This document shows positions 15,757 through 26,460 of a stretch of DNA of 64,000 bases, piece after piece; position 1 is the stretch's first letter, and every line of letters starts with the position of its first letter. The translations under genes and the position numbers were made by a program. The DNA is from JALORV01 sp963766365. GTDB taxonomy: Bacteria; Pseudomonadota; Gammaproteobacteria; Burkholderiales; Burkholderiaceae_F. Under the pieces are notes generated by a model that searched no databases, was not told the origin of the DNA, and worked only from the letters and a program-made list of their open reading frames with translations. The stretch covers positions 186,001 to 250,000 of the forward strand of contig CAVXZK010000010.1 of NCBI GenBank assembly GCA_963766365.1, in the 5' to 3' direction.

Positions 15757-18495
15757 GTGCTTTCCCCCTTCCTTGCTTTGCGGTGCGGGCTGCGGCGCGG
15801 CGCGTTCCCTAGCGCCTGCGTCCTCAGTCTGCTGCTCGTCGCCTGCGGCGGCGGAGGCGGCGATGGGCCGCCGCCGACGAGCGCACAAAGCCTTGCGGCA
15901 AGCACGGCCCCGGCCGCAGCCAGCGCGGCCATATCGGGCTTCTCGCCCGCCTCCGGCGCACCGGGCAGCACGATCACGGTCAACGGCGCCGGCCTGAGCG
16001 GCGTCACCTCCGCACGCCTGGGCGGTACCGGCGCAACCTTCCGCGCGACGTCTGACACCACGCTGGAAATCACGGTGCCGGTCGGTGCCAGTACGGGCCG
16101 CATCGAGCTCGATGCAACCGGTCGCGTCATCTTGTCCGCCACGGACTTCACGGTCGTGGCCGTGCCGGCGGTCACGGCCGTCGCGCCGACGACGGTGCTA
16201 CCGCCCGCGCGCATCACGCTGACTGGCAGCGCACTCGATGGCGTGCGCGAAGTGCGCCTGAATGCGCTTGCATTGACGATCGCCAATCGCACACCGACGA
16301 GCCTCGCGGTCGATATTCCGAGCGGCGCAGCGTCGGGAACCTTGACCGTGGTCGACACGGCCGGTGTCGCGCGGCCGGTGGCACAGCCCATCACCGTCTC
16401 CGGACCGCTGTCGATCAGTTCGTACTCACCCGCCTCGATCGTCACCGGACAGCTCCTTACGGTGACGGGTGCGAACCTGGATCGTGCGCAGTCGATCGTG
16501 TTCGCCAACGGCTCGACCGCCACGATTGCGGGACGCTCGGGTACGAGTCGCATCACTGCCACAGTGCCGGATGGCGCCGGCAGCGGCGTCTTCCGCGTCC
16601 GCGGCAATCTGGACGATGAGGTGCTGTCCGCGGGTGCGCTGCAGGTCATCCAGGCGATCCGTGTCGATGCCAACGCGGTCTATCGCGTCGCCGCTGCGGG
16701 CCAATCGGTCACACTCGCGGGTGCCGGCCTGACGGAAGTCTCGACGGTCCGTGTCGGGTCTGCAAACGCGACGATCAATGCGAAGTCGGCGACCCAGCTC
16801 GTGTTCGTCGTGCCGGCCGGGATCGCGTGCGGCCCGATCGCACTCGAGTCCGTTTCGCAAGCTGCGGTCGCGGGTGGCAGCGTCGTGGTCGGCAGCGGCT
16901 GCGTGGCGACGGTCGGCGGCGTTGAGTTCGCGCAGGTGCTGTCCCAGGGTCCGAGCGATGCGCGCCTGCGCCTCGTCCCGGGCAAGGAAACGTGGGTCCG
17001 CATGTACGTCGTCGCGTCACAAACGGGAGTGCCGGCCCCGCTCGTGCGCCTGACCGGCTACAACGGCGCGGCGATTCTGGGCACCGTCACGATGGCCGGC
17101 CCGACCACGCTGCCGGTCGTCAGTGGCACAGTCGTGCCGGACACCGTGCGCTACAGCGAGGCGCAGAGCTTCAACGTCGAACTGCCGGCGACCTGGATTC
17201 GAAGTGGACTTTCGGTGCGCGTCGAAGTCGATCCAATGCGCCAGCTGGGGGCGCCGATCATCGTCGACGCGACTCCGGCGGTGGGCCTGGGCTCGCGCAT
17301 GGAGATCGTGCTGGTCCCCGTCGTCTCGGGCGGCTTTGTGCCGACGATGCCGACCGCCGCGGCAGTGCGCGACGAGATCTCGCGACGCTTCCCGATTCCC
17401 GCAGCCAACGTCACGGTGACGGTGCGGCAGCCCTACACGCTGACGAGCGTCGCGGACGGCCTCGACACTTCGACAGAGTGGCAGAACGCGCTCAGTGAAT
17501 TGAACCAGCTACGTGCAATGGAGGCCGGTTCGAACACGCGCTTCTATTTCGGCGTTGTGCGTCGCTCAGGCGGCGGGATCGCCGGGATCGGCTACGTTCC
17601 GGGCCGCACGGCACTCGGCTGGGATTCGACTGCCGGATGGCAGCGCACGATGTCGCATGAACTGGGACATAACCTGAGTCGTCCGCACGCGCCCTGCGGC
17701 GGTGTCGCCAGCCCGGATCCGAACTATCCGTATGCCGGTGGAGTGCTAAGTGCAACTCCATTGATCGATTCCTTTCCGACGCCACTCGACGTCGTTTCGC
17801 CGCTTGGTCAGTACGACATCATGGGCTACTGCAACCCTGGCGTTTGGTTCTCCGACTACAACTACCGCGAAATGCAGCGGTACATTGAATCGCAGGCCAG
17901 CCTTGTCGCGGCGCAGGTCGCGGCCGACGGGATCGAACAGGACCTGATGCTGATCAGTGGAACGATCGGACTCGACGGCATGCAGCTCGCACCGGTCCAG
18001 GCGATGCGTGCCGTCGCAATGACAGGTGGCGGCGAGTACACGCTGCGGCTCGTGACACGCGACGGGCGCATGTTCGAACACGCCTTCGACGCGGAACTCG
18101 TCGATCATGCCGTGCCGCCGGAGCGGCAGTTCGCGGTGGCCGTGCCTGACCCGGGCACCGCTCTGGCGCGCATTGAAGTCCTGCGCGGCAGCACGCCGGT
18201 GCACGCGCGCTCGTCCGGCATGGCGAGTGCACAGCGCGCCGTCGGTCCTTCGATCGAACGGCTGCGCGGTGTCGACTGGAGCGAGAGCAACGGCAGGTTG
18301 CGCGTGCAGTGGGATACCGCGGCCGCCTCGCACATCGCAGTCACCCATGTGGCGAACGGTGAGCGAACCGTCCTTGGAGTCAACCGCACGGGCGGCAATG
18401 CCGAGTTCGACGTCAGCGAGTTGCCCGCGGGCGGCCGCTTCGAGATCGCTCTGACGGACGGCATGAACGCCCGCACGGTGCAGGCGCGTCGCTGA
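15757..18495 (+). CDS. Lipoprotein with IPT/TIG repeats and a metzincin-type metalloprotease domain
   Basis: About 912 residues from a GTG at 15757; the true start is uncertain, and TTG 15652 would add 35 residues. The N-terminus has a lipobox (LLLVAC, then a Gly run), followed by about four IPT/TIG-like immunoglobulin repeats (ISGFSPASGAPGSTITVNGAG; ISSYSPASIVTGQLLTVTGA). Residues 634-644 read HELGHNLSRPH, the HExxHxxGxxH metzincin zinc motif with Ser replacing Gly, and a Met-turn DIMGYC follows at ~688. The C-terminal ~200 residues look like further beta domains. Predicted surface or periplasmic protease; substrate unknown. No secretion genes adjoin. Confidence 0.8.
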   Translation: MLSPFLALRCGLRRGAFPSACVLSLLLVACGGGGGDGPPPTSAQSLAASTAPAAASAAISGFSPASGAPGSTITVNGAGLSGVTSARLGGTGATFRATSDTTLEITVPVGASTGRIELDATGRVILSATDFTVVAVPAVTAVAPTTVLPPARITLTGSALDGVREVRLNALALTIANRTPTSLAVDIPSGAASGTLTVVDTAGVARPVAQPITVSGPLSISSYSPASIVTGQLLTVTGANLDRAQSIVFANGSTATIAGRSGTSRITATVPDGAGSGVFRVRGNLDDEVLSAGALQVIQAIRVDANAVYRVAAAGQSVTLAGAGLTEVSTVRVGSANATINAKSATQLVFVVPAGIACGPIALESVSQAAVAGGSVVVGSGCVATVGGVEFAQVLSQGPSDARLRLVPGKETWVRMYVVASQTGVPAPLVRLTGYNGAAILGTVTMAGPTTLPVVSGTVVPDTVRYSEAQSFNVELPATWIRSGLSVRVEVDPMRQLGAPIIVDATPAVGLGSRMEIVLVPVVSGGFVPTMPTAAAVRDEISRRFPIPAANVTVTVRQPYTLTSVADGLDTSTEWQNALSELNQLRAMEAGSNTRFYFGVVRRSGGGIAGIGYVPGRTALGWDSTAGWQRTMSHELGHNLSRPHAPCGGVASPDPNYPYAGGVLSATPLIDSFPTPLDVVSPLGQYDIMGYCNPGVWFSDYNYREMQRYIESQASLVAAQVAADGIEQDLMLISGTIGLDGMQLAPVQAMRAVAMTGGGEYTLRLVTRDGRMFEHAFDAELVDHAVPPERQFAVAVPDPGTALARIEVLRGSTPVHARSSGMASAQRAVGPSIERLRGVDWSESNGRLRVQWDTAAASHIAVTHVANGERTVLGVNRTGGNAEFDVSELPAGGRFEIALTDGMNARTVQARR

Positions 18496-18529
18496 CCGCG
18501 AGGCTCGGCTTCCTCGCCGCAAAGCCTGG

Positions 18530-18823
18530 TTAGGGGCTGTCGGCGAGTAGCGGCGCTACTTCCGGATGCCGCTGCACCCATGTCCGCACGTAGGAGCAGA
18601 CGGGGAGCACGTCCATGCCTTTGTCGGCGGCGTGCTTGAACGCCGCCTTCACCAGTGCCGACGCGATGCCACGTCCTTCCAGCTGCTGCGGCACCTCGGT
18701 GTGCACGATCATCATCGTGTCGCCGTGCATGCGGTAGTCGGTGCGGCACAACATGCCGTCGACAACCGCCTCGAAGCGCATCGCGGCCGGGTTGTGCTGG
18801 ATTGCCAGTGCCGTTTCCGTCAT
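18530..18823 (-). CDS. YjdJ-type small GNAT acetyltransferase (Acetyltransf_CG)
   Basis: 97 residues. Contains HTEVPQQLEGRGIASALVKAA (acetyl-CoA binding loop with Q-x-x-G-x-G/A) and DVLPVCSYVRTWVQRHPEV, the conserved C-P/S...RHPE end of the COG2388 family. These small cytoplasmic proteins bind acetyl-CoA; their acceptor is unknown. Start ATG 18823 has GGAGG. It sits directly downstream of rhlE on the same strand (26 bp), so a two-gene transcript is possible. Confidence 0.85.
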   Translation of the reverse strand: MTETALAIQHNPAAMRFEAVVDGMLCRTDYRMHGDTMMIVHTEVPQQLEGRGIASALVKAAFKHAADKGMDVLPVCSYVRTWVQRHPEVAPLLADSP

Positions 18824-18848
18824 GAGGCCTCCGATACTGGCAAAAAGC

Positions 18849-20360
18849 TTACCTGCCTCGGCGATGCGGTGTCTGCAAGAAAGCAGGAATATTGGTGCGG
18901 ACCAGAGAGTCCTCGCGCTGCGGGCTGCGTGGCGCGGACGTGCGGCCACTGGTCGCGGTGGTTTCGGACGACCGGCCAGCGCGTGATGCGCCCTTTGCGG
19001 CAACGCTGGCGGGGGCACGTTGGGCGGGTTTGCCGCGCCCGTGCGGAGCCGGAGCCGAACCGGGTTGCGCAGGCGGCTGGACCCTTGGCCCGGCAGCTCG
19101 CGACGGCTGCTCGCGCCGCGCGGGCGCGCGCTGCGGTTGCCGCGCGCCGCCGGCGGGCTTGCGACCGCCATGCGACGGTCGCGGCGGGCGTTGGTCAAGA
19201 TCATGAGCCGCGCCGGCCGCCGGCTCGTAGTTCGCTACCGTCAGGCGCGGGATCGGGCGCTTGATCAGCCGTTCGATATCGCGCAGCAGCGCTTCCTCGT
19301 CGCGACTCACCAGCGAGATTGCTTCACCGGTTGCGCCCGCGCGGCCCGTGCGGCCGATGCGGTGCACGTAGTCTTCCGGCACGTTCGGCAGGTCGAAGTT
19401 GACGACGTGGGGCAGTTGCTCGATATCGAGCCCGCGGGCCGCGATGTCGGTAGCCACGAGGGCCTGCAGTTCCCCGGCCTTGAAGTCGGCCAGCGCACGG
19501 GTGCGTGCGTTCTGGCTCTTGTTGCCGTGGATCGCCAGCGCGGTGACACCGTGCTTGCCGAGGTATTCGGCCAGCCGGTTGGCACCGTGCTTGGTGCGCG
19601 TGAAGACCAGCACCTGGAACCACTGGTTGTCCTTGATCAGGTGCGCGAGCAGCGCCGACTTGCCGGTGCGCTCGATGCTGATGCACTTCTGGTCCACCGC
19701 TTCGACCGTTGTATTGCGCGGCGTGGCCTGGACCGAGGTGGGATTGCGCAGCAATGTCGCCGCCAGCGTGCGGATTTCATCCGAGAAGGTGGCCGAGAAG
19801 AGCAGCGTCTGACGCTGCTTCGGCAGCTGGGCAAACACGCGCTTCATGTCCGGCAGAAAGCCCATGTCGAGCATGCGATCGGCCTCATCCAGCACCAGCA
19901 CCTCGATCTTCGACAGGTCGATCGTCTTCTGGCCGACGTGGTCGAGCAATCGGCCCGGAGTGGCCACGACGATGTCGACTCCACGCTTCAGCGCATCGAA
20001 CTGGGGCCGGATCGAGACGCCACCGAAGATGACGGCGCACGTGGCGTGAACATGCTTGCCGTAGTCCCGTACGCTTTCTTCAACCTGTGCGGCGAGTTCG
20101 CGCGTCGGCGCAAGGATCAGCACGCGCGGGGCCCGAGGGCCACGCGGCGCGTGACCTGCTGCGCCTAAGCGCTGCAGGATCGGCAACACGAAGGCTGCAG
20201 TCTTGCCGGTGCCAGTCTGGGCGCCGGCCATCAGGTCGGCGCCGGAGAGCACGGCGGGGATCGCCTGCAGCTGGACCGGGGTCGGCTGGGTGTACCCGAG
20301 GTCAGTGACCGCGCGTACAAGTGCCTCGGACAAGCCGAGGGCTTCGAACGATGAATTCAA
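18849..20360 (-). CDS. rhlE: DEAD-box RNA helicase RhlE
   Basis: 503 residues. Motifs in order: Q motif GYTQPTPVQLQAIP, AQTGTGKTAAF (I), PTRELAAQ (Ia), VLDEADRMLDMGF (II), FSATFS (III), HRIGRTGRAG (VI). After residue ~380 there is a long basic Pro/Arg/Ala tail (GGARQPQRAPARREQPSR...), the usual RhlE C-terminal extension that binds RNA. Role: ATP-dependent RNA remodelling in ribosome assembly and RNA decay, often cold-induced. Start ATG 20360 with GGAG 12 bases upstream. Confidence 0.93.
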   Translation of the reverse strand: MNSSFEALGLSEALVRAVTDLGYTQPTPVQLQAIPAVLSGADLMAGAQTGTGKTAAFVLPILQRLGAAGHAPRGPRAPRVLILAPTRELAAQVEESVRDYGKHVHATCAVIFGGVSIRPQFDALKRGVDIVVATPGRLLDHVGQKTIDLSKIEVLVLDEADRMLDMGFLPDMKRVFAQLPKQRQTLLFSATFSDEIRTLAATLLRNPTSVQATPRNTTVEAVDQKCISIERTGKSALLAHLIKDNQWFQVLVFTRTKHGANRLAEYLGKHGVTALAIHGNKSQNARTRALADFKAGELQALVATDIAARGLDIEQLPHVVNFDLPNVPEDYVHRIGRTGRAGATGEAISLVSRDEEALLRDIERLIKRPIPRLTVANYEPAAGAAHDLDQRPPRPSHGGRKPAGGARQPQRAPARREQPSRAAGPRVQPPAQPGSAPAPHGRGKPAQRAPASVAAKGASRAGRSSETTATSGRTSAPRSPQREDSLVRTNIPAFLQTPHRRGR

Positions 20361-20532
20361 AAGTTACTCCTGAGCACGGCCTGCGCGAGATGGACTCGCA
20401 GAACCGGTTCAGGCAAATGCAGATTGGGAAAATCTTCGAGGGAGCTTGGTGACAACCGCGAGGGATGGGTGCGAACCGGAACAGGCGCACCGCGATCCAA
20501 TACGCATGGTACACGATGCCGGCGGTTCGCGG

Positions 20533-21102
20533 CTACAGGCCAATGTCCACCCCGAAGAGCACCGCGAGTCCGAGCAGCAGGAAGATGACTGCAGCGACGG
20601 CATTCATCACGCGCTTGGGCAGTTTTTCGGCAGCAATATTGCCGAGCAGCACCGCCGGCACGTTCGCGAGCAGCATGCCGATCGTGGTGCCGGCAACCAC
20701 CGCAACGAGCGCGTCGTAGTGCGCCGCCAGTGCGATCGTCGCGATCTGCGTCTTGTCGCCCATTTCGACGAGGAAGAACGCGATCAGCGTGGTGCCGAAG
20801 ACACCGAAGCGCGTGGCCTTTTCGGCGCTCTCGTCGAGTTTGTCCGGAACCAGCATCCAGGCCGCCATCGCGACGAACGACAGTCCGAGTGCCCAGCGCA
20901 TGACGTCGGGCCCGAGCGCACGCGTGAGCCAGGTGCCGACGGCGCCGGCGAGAAAGTGGTTGGCCAGCGTCGCGAACAGGATGCCAAGGATGATCGGCCA
21001 AGGCTTGCGGTACTTTGCCGCCAGCGCGAGTGCGAGCAGCTGCGTCTTGTCGCCGATCTCCGCGAGCGCGACGACACCGATCGAGATGAGGAACGCGGTC
21101 AT
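20533..21102 (-). CDS. TMEM165/GDT1-family Mn2+ exporter (MneA-like)
   Basis: 189 residues, six predicted transmembrane helices in two inverted halves, each with the family motif E-x-G-D-K-T (LAEIGDKTQLLALAL and LVEMGDKTQIATIAL). Family members export Mn2+ (or Ca2+) in exchange for protons at the inner membrane. A -10-like TAGAAT (minus strand, 21142-21147) lies ~40 bp upstream of the ATG. I looked for a yybP-ykoY Mn riboswitch in the leader and did not see one. Divergent from ettA. Confidence 0.93.
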   Translation of the reverse strand: MTAFLISIGVVALAEIGDKTQLLALALAAKYRKPWPIILGILFATLANHFLAGAVGTWLTRALGPDVMRWALGLSFVAMAAWMLVPDKLDESAEKATRFGVFGTTLIAFFLVEMGDKTQIATIALAAHYDALVAVVAGTTIGMLLANVPAVLLGNIAAEKLPKRVMNAVAAVIFLLLGLAVLFGVDIGL

Positions 21103-21232
21103 GTCTGTCTGGTATGGGACCGCGCTGTCGGGCGGCGGCGCATTCTAGGTGCCGCCGCGAGGCGTCAGCTTGCGCCCGGTCATGCTGCGATAATCGCACT
21201 CCGCATCAAGCAGCACTACGCACGGAACAACA

Positions 21233-22900
<1,668 letters not shown>

Positions 22901-23008
22901 CGAGCACGCGTACTCAGCTTTTGGCGAGCACCGCTCCGGCAGGCGGCTGGGCGCTATGTCGGGGTGGTTTCAACCCTTTGAAGCCAGTACGAAGCCGGGG
23001 ATACGGTC

Positions 23009-23416
23009 CTAGGTCTGCGTCGTGCCTTTCGGCCTTGCAGCTAGCAGTGCCCCGGTTGCAGCACCTATGACGAGCGCCGGGACTGCTGCCACGATCCCGA
23101 GCAGCACGGCAGACTTGCCAACGCATTCCAGATACGAGCCCGTGACGCAATACGCGCCGGCCAGCACGAGGGAATAGAGCAGCAGCGACAGCAGGGCGAT
23201 CAGCGCACCGCGGAGCGCGCCTCCCACGCGCGTCATGACGCTGCGTCGCCAGAGGGCTTGTGCACTCACGGCGGCGGCGAGCGCTGGCACCAGCACCGTC
23301 AGCGCGAGGCCACTCCATCCCGAGCGATGCGTCGCGCCGAAGACCAGGAAGATGCCGAGGCCGAGGAGCGCGGCGGCGGCTGAGAACCAGATCGAGGCTT
23401 GCGTCGCGCGTGGCAT
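23009..23416 (-). CDS. Small integral membrane protein, unassigned
   Basis: 135 residues from ATG 23416. Four hydrophobic segments (IWFSAAAALLGLGIFLVFGA, ALTVLVPALAAAVSAQAL, GALIALLSLLLYSLVLAGAY, VLLGIVAAVPALVIGAATGALL) suggest a four-helix membrane protein. Between helices 3 and 4 lies YCVTGSYLECVGKS with two Cys. No family recognised; no clear Shine-Dalgarno, and the open frame extends far upstream with unlikely Arg-rich sequence, so the start is uncertain. Confidence 0.6.
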   Translation of the reverse strand: MPRATQASIWFSAAAALLGLGIFLVFGATHRSGWSGLALTVLVPALAAAVSAQALWRRSVMTRVGGALRGALIALLSLLLYSLVLAGAYCVTGSYLECVGKSAVLLGIVAAVPALVIGAATGALLAARPKGTTQT

Positions 23417-23541
23417 GCAGGTGTGGGTTGTTGAACGAGTCGCAACACTAGCGGATCTGGGCTCGACCTGCCGCGGTGCGGGCGGCGCTTCTTTCCGATA
23501 AACAAGGCTGACGTGGTGACGTGTCCCCGGATAATTGCCGC

Positions 23542-25500
23542 ATGACCGTGCAACCGGTGCGACTCGTTCGCGACGCCGAGGGCGTGCCGTGCAGCGACCT
23601 CTATGGCGATGTCTACGCCAGCCGTGATGGCGCGCTGGATCAGGCTCGGCATGTCTTTCTCGGAGGCAACGACCTGCCGGCGCGCTGGGCCGGGCGCGAG
23701 CAGTTCGTCTTGCTCGAAACAGGCTTTGGACTCGGGACGAACTTTCTCTCGACGTGGGCGGCCTGGCGCGCTGACACCCGTCGCCCACGTCGGTTGCATT
23801 TCGTTTCTGTCGAGAGGCATCCGCTGCCTGCCAAAGATCTGCTCGCAGTCGCGCCGCCTGAGTTGCTGCCCCTGGCGCAGCAGCTGGCGCAGAGGTGGCC
23901 GCATCCAATGCCGGGACTGCATCTCATCGAATTCGAGGGTGGTGGGATCCGCCTGGCGCTAGCCTTCGGCGATGCGCGCACGCTCGTGCCGCAGCTCATC
24001 GTCGGCGCGGACGCGATCTACCTGGACGGTTTTGCGCCAAGCCGTAATCCGGCGATGTGGGAGCCGGCACTGATCAAGGCGATCGGCCGGTGCGCGCGCC
24101 CGGACGCCACTCTGGCCACCTACACGACGGCCCAAGTTGTGCGTGACGCGCTCACCGCGGCCGGCTTCGAACTCGAGATCCGCCCAGGTTTTGGCCACAA
24201 GCGCGAAATGCTGACTGGCCGCTACAGGCCGAAGTGGCGTGTCAGGCGCCACGAGCCGCCGGTGCCCTATGGCGGCTCGCGCTCTGCCGTGATCGTTGGC
24301 GCGGGGCTGGCCGGAAGTGCGTGTGGCGAGGCGTTGGCACGACGCGGATGGTCGGTGCAGGTGCTCGATTCGTCGCCGCAGGGGGGGGGAGCATCGGCGC
24401 TGCCGTGGGGCCTGATGCACCCGCATTTTGCCGCTGATGACAACTTCCTCGTGCGCTTGACCCGTGCCGGCGCGGCGCTCGCCGAGGACGCGTTGCGCCG
24501 CACGGTGCGCGATGGCGCGACCGTTGCAGGACTGGTCTGGCGGCGTTGCGGTGTGTTCCAACAGGCGAGCGATGAAGCCGAGGTCGCACACTGGCGCTGC
24601 ACGATCGAGCGCCTGCGCCTGCCGGCCGACTACGTCAGCTGGGTCGAACCGGTCGCTGCTGCCGGCCGGCTCGGCATTGAGCCGGCGCGCGGCGGACTGT
24701 GGTGGCCGGCAGGGCTGATGGTGTCACCGTCGCGCTGGGTGCAAGCCCTGCTGCTCGCGCAAGGCATCACACGCCAACAGGCGAGTGTCGGCGGCATCGA
24801 AGCGGCGGGCGACGAAGGGTGGCGCGTCGTGGGGGTCGATGGCACGGCCCTCGCGTGCGCGCCGGTCGTCATCGTCGCCGCGGCGAACGATGCCCCGCGC
24901 CTGCTCGGCGCATCGATGCTGCCGGTGCAGGCCGTGCCGGGTCAGGTCACGCTGTTCGACGCCGCAGAGCTCTCGGGCCTGCGTGCGGGAATGGGCGGCT
25001 CCGGCACGCTGCTGTGTGCACCGGACGGCATACTGGCCGTCGGCGCCACGTACGAGACAGCCGTTGGCACGGCCAGTGCGCTGCTCGACGAGCGCGCCGC
25101 GGATCGGAGCAACCTCGAGCGCCTGACCCGATTGCTGCCTGCCACGGTTGATGCGCGGGTCGTCGGCCGGTTTGCCGGGACCCGCTGCGTCGCGCCCGAT
25201 CGATTGCCCTACGTCGGCGCAGTGGCTGACGATGACGGCGTCACGGCGCAGGCGGCCGCATTGCGCGGGGCCCATTTCGAGGATCTGCCGCGACGTTTCA
25301 ATCTTTATGCGTCGTTTGCACTGGGGTCCCGGGGTCTGAGCTTCGCGACGCTCGCCGCAGAACTGATTGCGGCCCGGATCGAAGGCGAACCGGCACCGAT
25401 CGAGCGAGAACTCGCCCACGCGGTAGATCCGGCGCGAGTGCTGCTCCATCGCCTGCGCAAGGGTCAACTGCGACCGCCCGCCGTGCCGCCGGCGCGCTAG
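23542..25500 (+). CDS. mnmC: Bifunctional tRNA mnm5s2U biosynthesis enzyme MnmC
   Basis: 652 residues. N-terminal methyltransferase (MnmC2/MnmD): DVYASRDGALDQARHVFLGG, LETGFGLGTNFLSTWAAW (SAM loop) and YLDGFAPSRNPAMW. C-terminal FAD oxidase (MnmC1): VIVGAGLAGSACGEALARRG (dinucleotide fold), GASALPWGLMHP, and GSRGLSFATLAAELIAARI near the end. The fused enzyme converts cmnm5U to nm5U and then mnm5U at tRNA position 34, downstream of MnmEG. ATG 23542 fits the family start; GTG 23521 is possible. A run of nine Gs near 24380 does not break the frame. Confidence 0.95.
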   Translation: MTVQPVRLVRDAEGVPCSDLYGDVYASRDGALDQARHVFLGGNDLPARWAGREQFVLLETGFGLGTNFLSTWAAWRADTRRPRRLHFVSVERHPLPAKDLLAVAPPELLPLAQQLAQRWPHPMPGLHLIEFEGGGIRLALAFGDARTLVPQLIVGADAIYLDGFAPSRNPAMWEPALIKAIGRCARPDATLATYTTAQVVRDALTAAGFELEIRPGFGHKREMLTGRYRPKWRVRRHEPPVPYGGSRSAVIVGAGLAGSACGEALARRGWSVQVLDSSPQGGGASALPWGLMHPHFAADDNFLVRLTRAGAALAEDALRRTVRDGATVAGLVWRRCGVFQQASDEAEVAHWRCTIERLRLPADYVSWVEPVAAAGRLGIEPARGGLWWPAGLMVSPSRWVQALLLAQGITRQQASVGGIEAAGDEGWRVVGVDGTALACAPVVIVAAANDAPRLLGASMLPVQAVPGQVTLFDAAELSGLRAGMGGSGTLLCAPDGILAVGATYETAVGTASALLDERAADRSNLERLTRLLPATVDARVVGRFAGTRCVAPDRLPYVGAVADDDGVTAQAAALRGAHFEDLPRRFNLYASFALGSRGLSFATLAAELIAARIEGEPAPIERELAHAVDPARVLLHRLRKGQLRPPAVPPAR

Positions 25501-25576
25501 GCTGCCACGGCTTGACTGGCGCTCCCGCGGCCCCATCTTTCTGAAATTGCCTCTTGGGCGCAGCGGAGAAGAGCAT

Positions 25577-26413
25577 ATGGACGTTCGGGGTGTCGTTCGA
25601 ACGACACGTGGCATCCAGACCAGCGACGGCGCCGGGGTCCGCCTGCGTCGACTAATGGGCGGCGGCGGGGCGGTGCCGTCGATCGATCCGTTCCTGATGC
25701 TCGATTTCTTCGACGCGCCGGACGCGAGCGACTACATCGCGGGATTCCCGGAGCATCCGCACCGGGGCTTCGAAACGGTCACCTACATGCTGAACGGGCG
25801 CATGCGCCACCGTGACAACCACGGCGGTGAGGGCGTCATCGAGCCCGGTGGCGTGCAGTGGATGACTGCCGGGCGTGGCGTCGTCCACTCCGAGATGCCG
25901 GAGCAGACCGAAGGGCTGATGCGCGGCTTCCAGCTGTGGGTCAATCTGCCCGCGCGACTGAAGATGACGGCGCCGGCTTACCAGGAGCACGCTGCAGATC
26001 GGATTCCGGTCGAGGAGCGCGAAGCCGGTGTTCTAGTCAAGGTCATCGCCGGGGAGACGTCACTAGGAACGCGCGGCCGGATTGCGGCCGAGGCGACCCA
26101 GCCGGTCTATTTCGACATCGAACTGCCGCAGGGCACCGAGTTCATCGAGCCGGTGGCGGCCGACCGTTCGGTGTTCGTCGTCGTTCACGCCGGCCAGGTG
26201 GAGGTGGCCGGGCAGGCGATCGAGGCTGTCGGCCTGTCGCAGTTAGGTGCGGGCGATACGGTCAGGCTGCGCGCGATGGGTGGACCGGCGCGGGCGCTGC
26301 TGATCGCCGGCAAGCCTTTGAACGAAGCGGTCGCCTGGTACGGGCCGTTCGTGATGAATACGCACGCCGAAATCGTGCAGGCGATAGAGGACTACCAGGC
26401 CGGGCGCTTCTAG
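25577..26413 (+). CDS. Pirin family protein
   Basis: 278 residues, bicupin. N-terminal cupin metal site: GFPEHPHRGFETVTY (His pair), NHGGEGVIEPGGVQWMTAGRGVVHSEMP (His and Glu), typical of pirin/YhaK. C-terminal cupin with GPFVMNTHAEI near the end. Some pirins act as quercetinases or regulators; in vivo roles in bacteria are poorly defined. Start ATG 25577 with GGAG. It ends convergently to the EF-G-like gene with a perfect stem-loop between. Confidence 0.9.
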   Translation: MDVRGVVRTTRGIQTSDGAGVRLRRLMGGGGAVPSIDPFLMLDFFDAPDASDYIAGFPEHPHRGFETVTYMLNGRMRHRDNHGGEGVIEPGGVQWMTAGRGVVHSEMPEQTEGLMRGFQLWVNLPARLKMTAPAYQEHAADRIPVEEREAGVLVKVIAGETSLGTRGRIAAEATQPVYFDIELPQGTEFIEPVAADRSVFVVVHAGQVEVAGQAIEAVGLSQLGAGDTVRLRAMGGPARALLIAGKPLNEAVAWYGPFVMNTHAEIVQAIEDYQAGRF

Positions 26414-26426
26414 TGCGTTGCCGCCG

Positions 26427-26448
26427 CGCCGCGGGCCAAACCGCGGCG
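26427..26448. terminator. Perfect inverted repeat between convergent pirin and EF-G-like genes
   Basis: CGCCGCGG (26427-26434), loop GCCAAA, CCGCGGCG (26441-26448). It sits in the 47-bp gap between two convergent stops. No T run on either side, so it may be a bidirectional terminator of low intrinsic strength. Confidence 0.5.
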
Positions 26449-26460
26449 TGGCGTCCGAAG

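Noticed and set aside
14952..16673. A 573-codon minus-strand frame under the methyltransferase and metzincin genes
   Set aside because: Antisense to two supported genes; Ala/Pro/Arg-rich without a domain.
21103..21232. A yybP-ykoY manganese riboswitch expected before a GDT1-type Mn exporter
   Set aside because: The leader is short and the conserved core sequence of that class is not visible.
24370..24395. A run of nine G as possible frameshift site in mnmC
   Set aside because: The reading frame is continuous across it with conserved family sequence on both sides.
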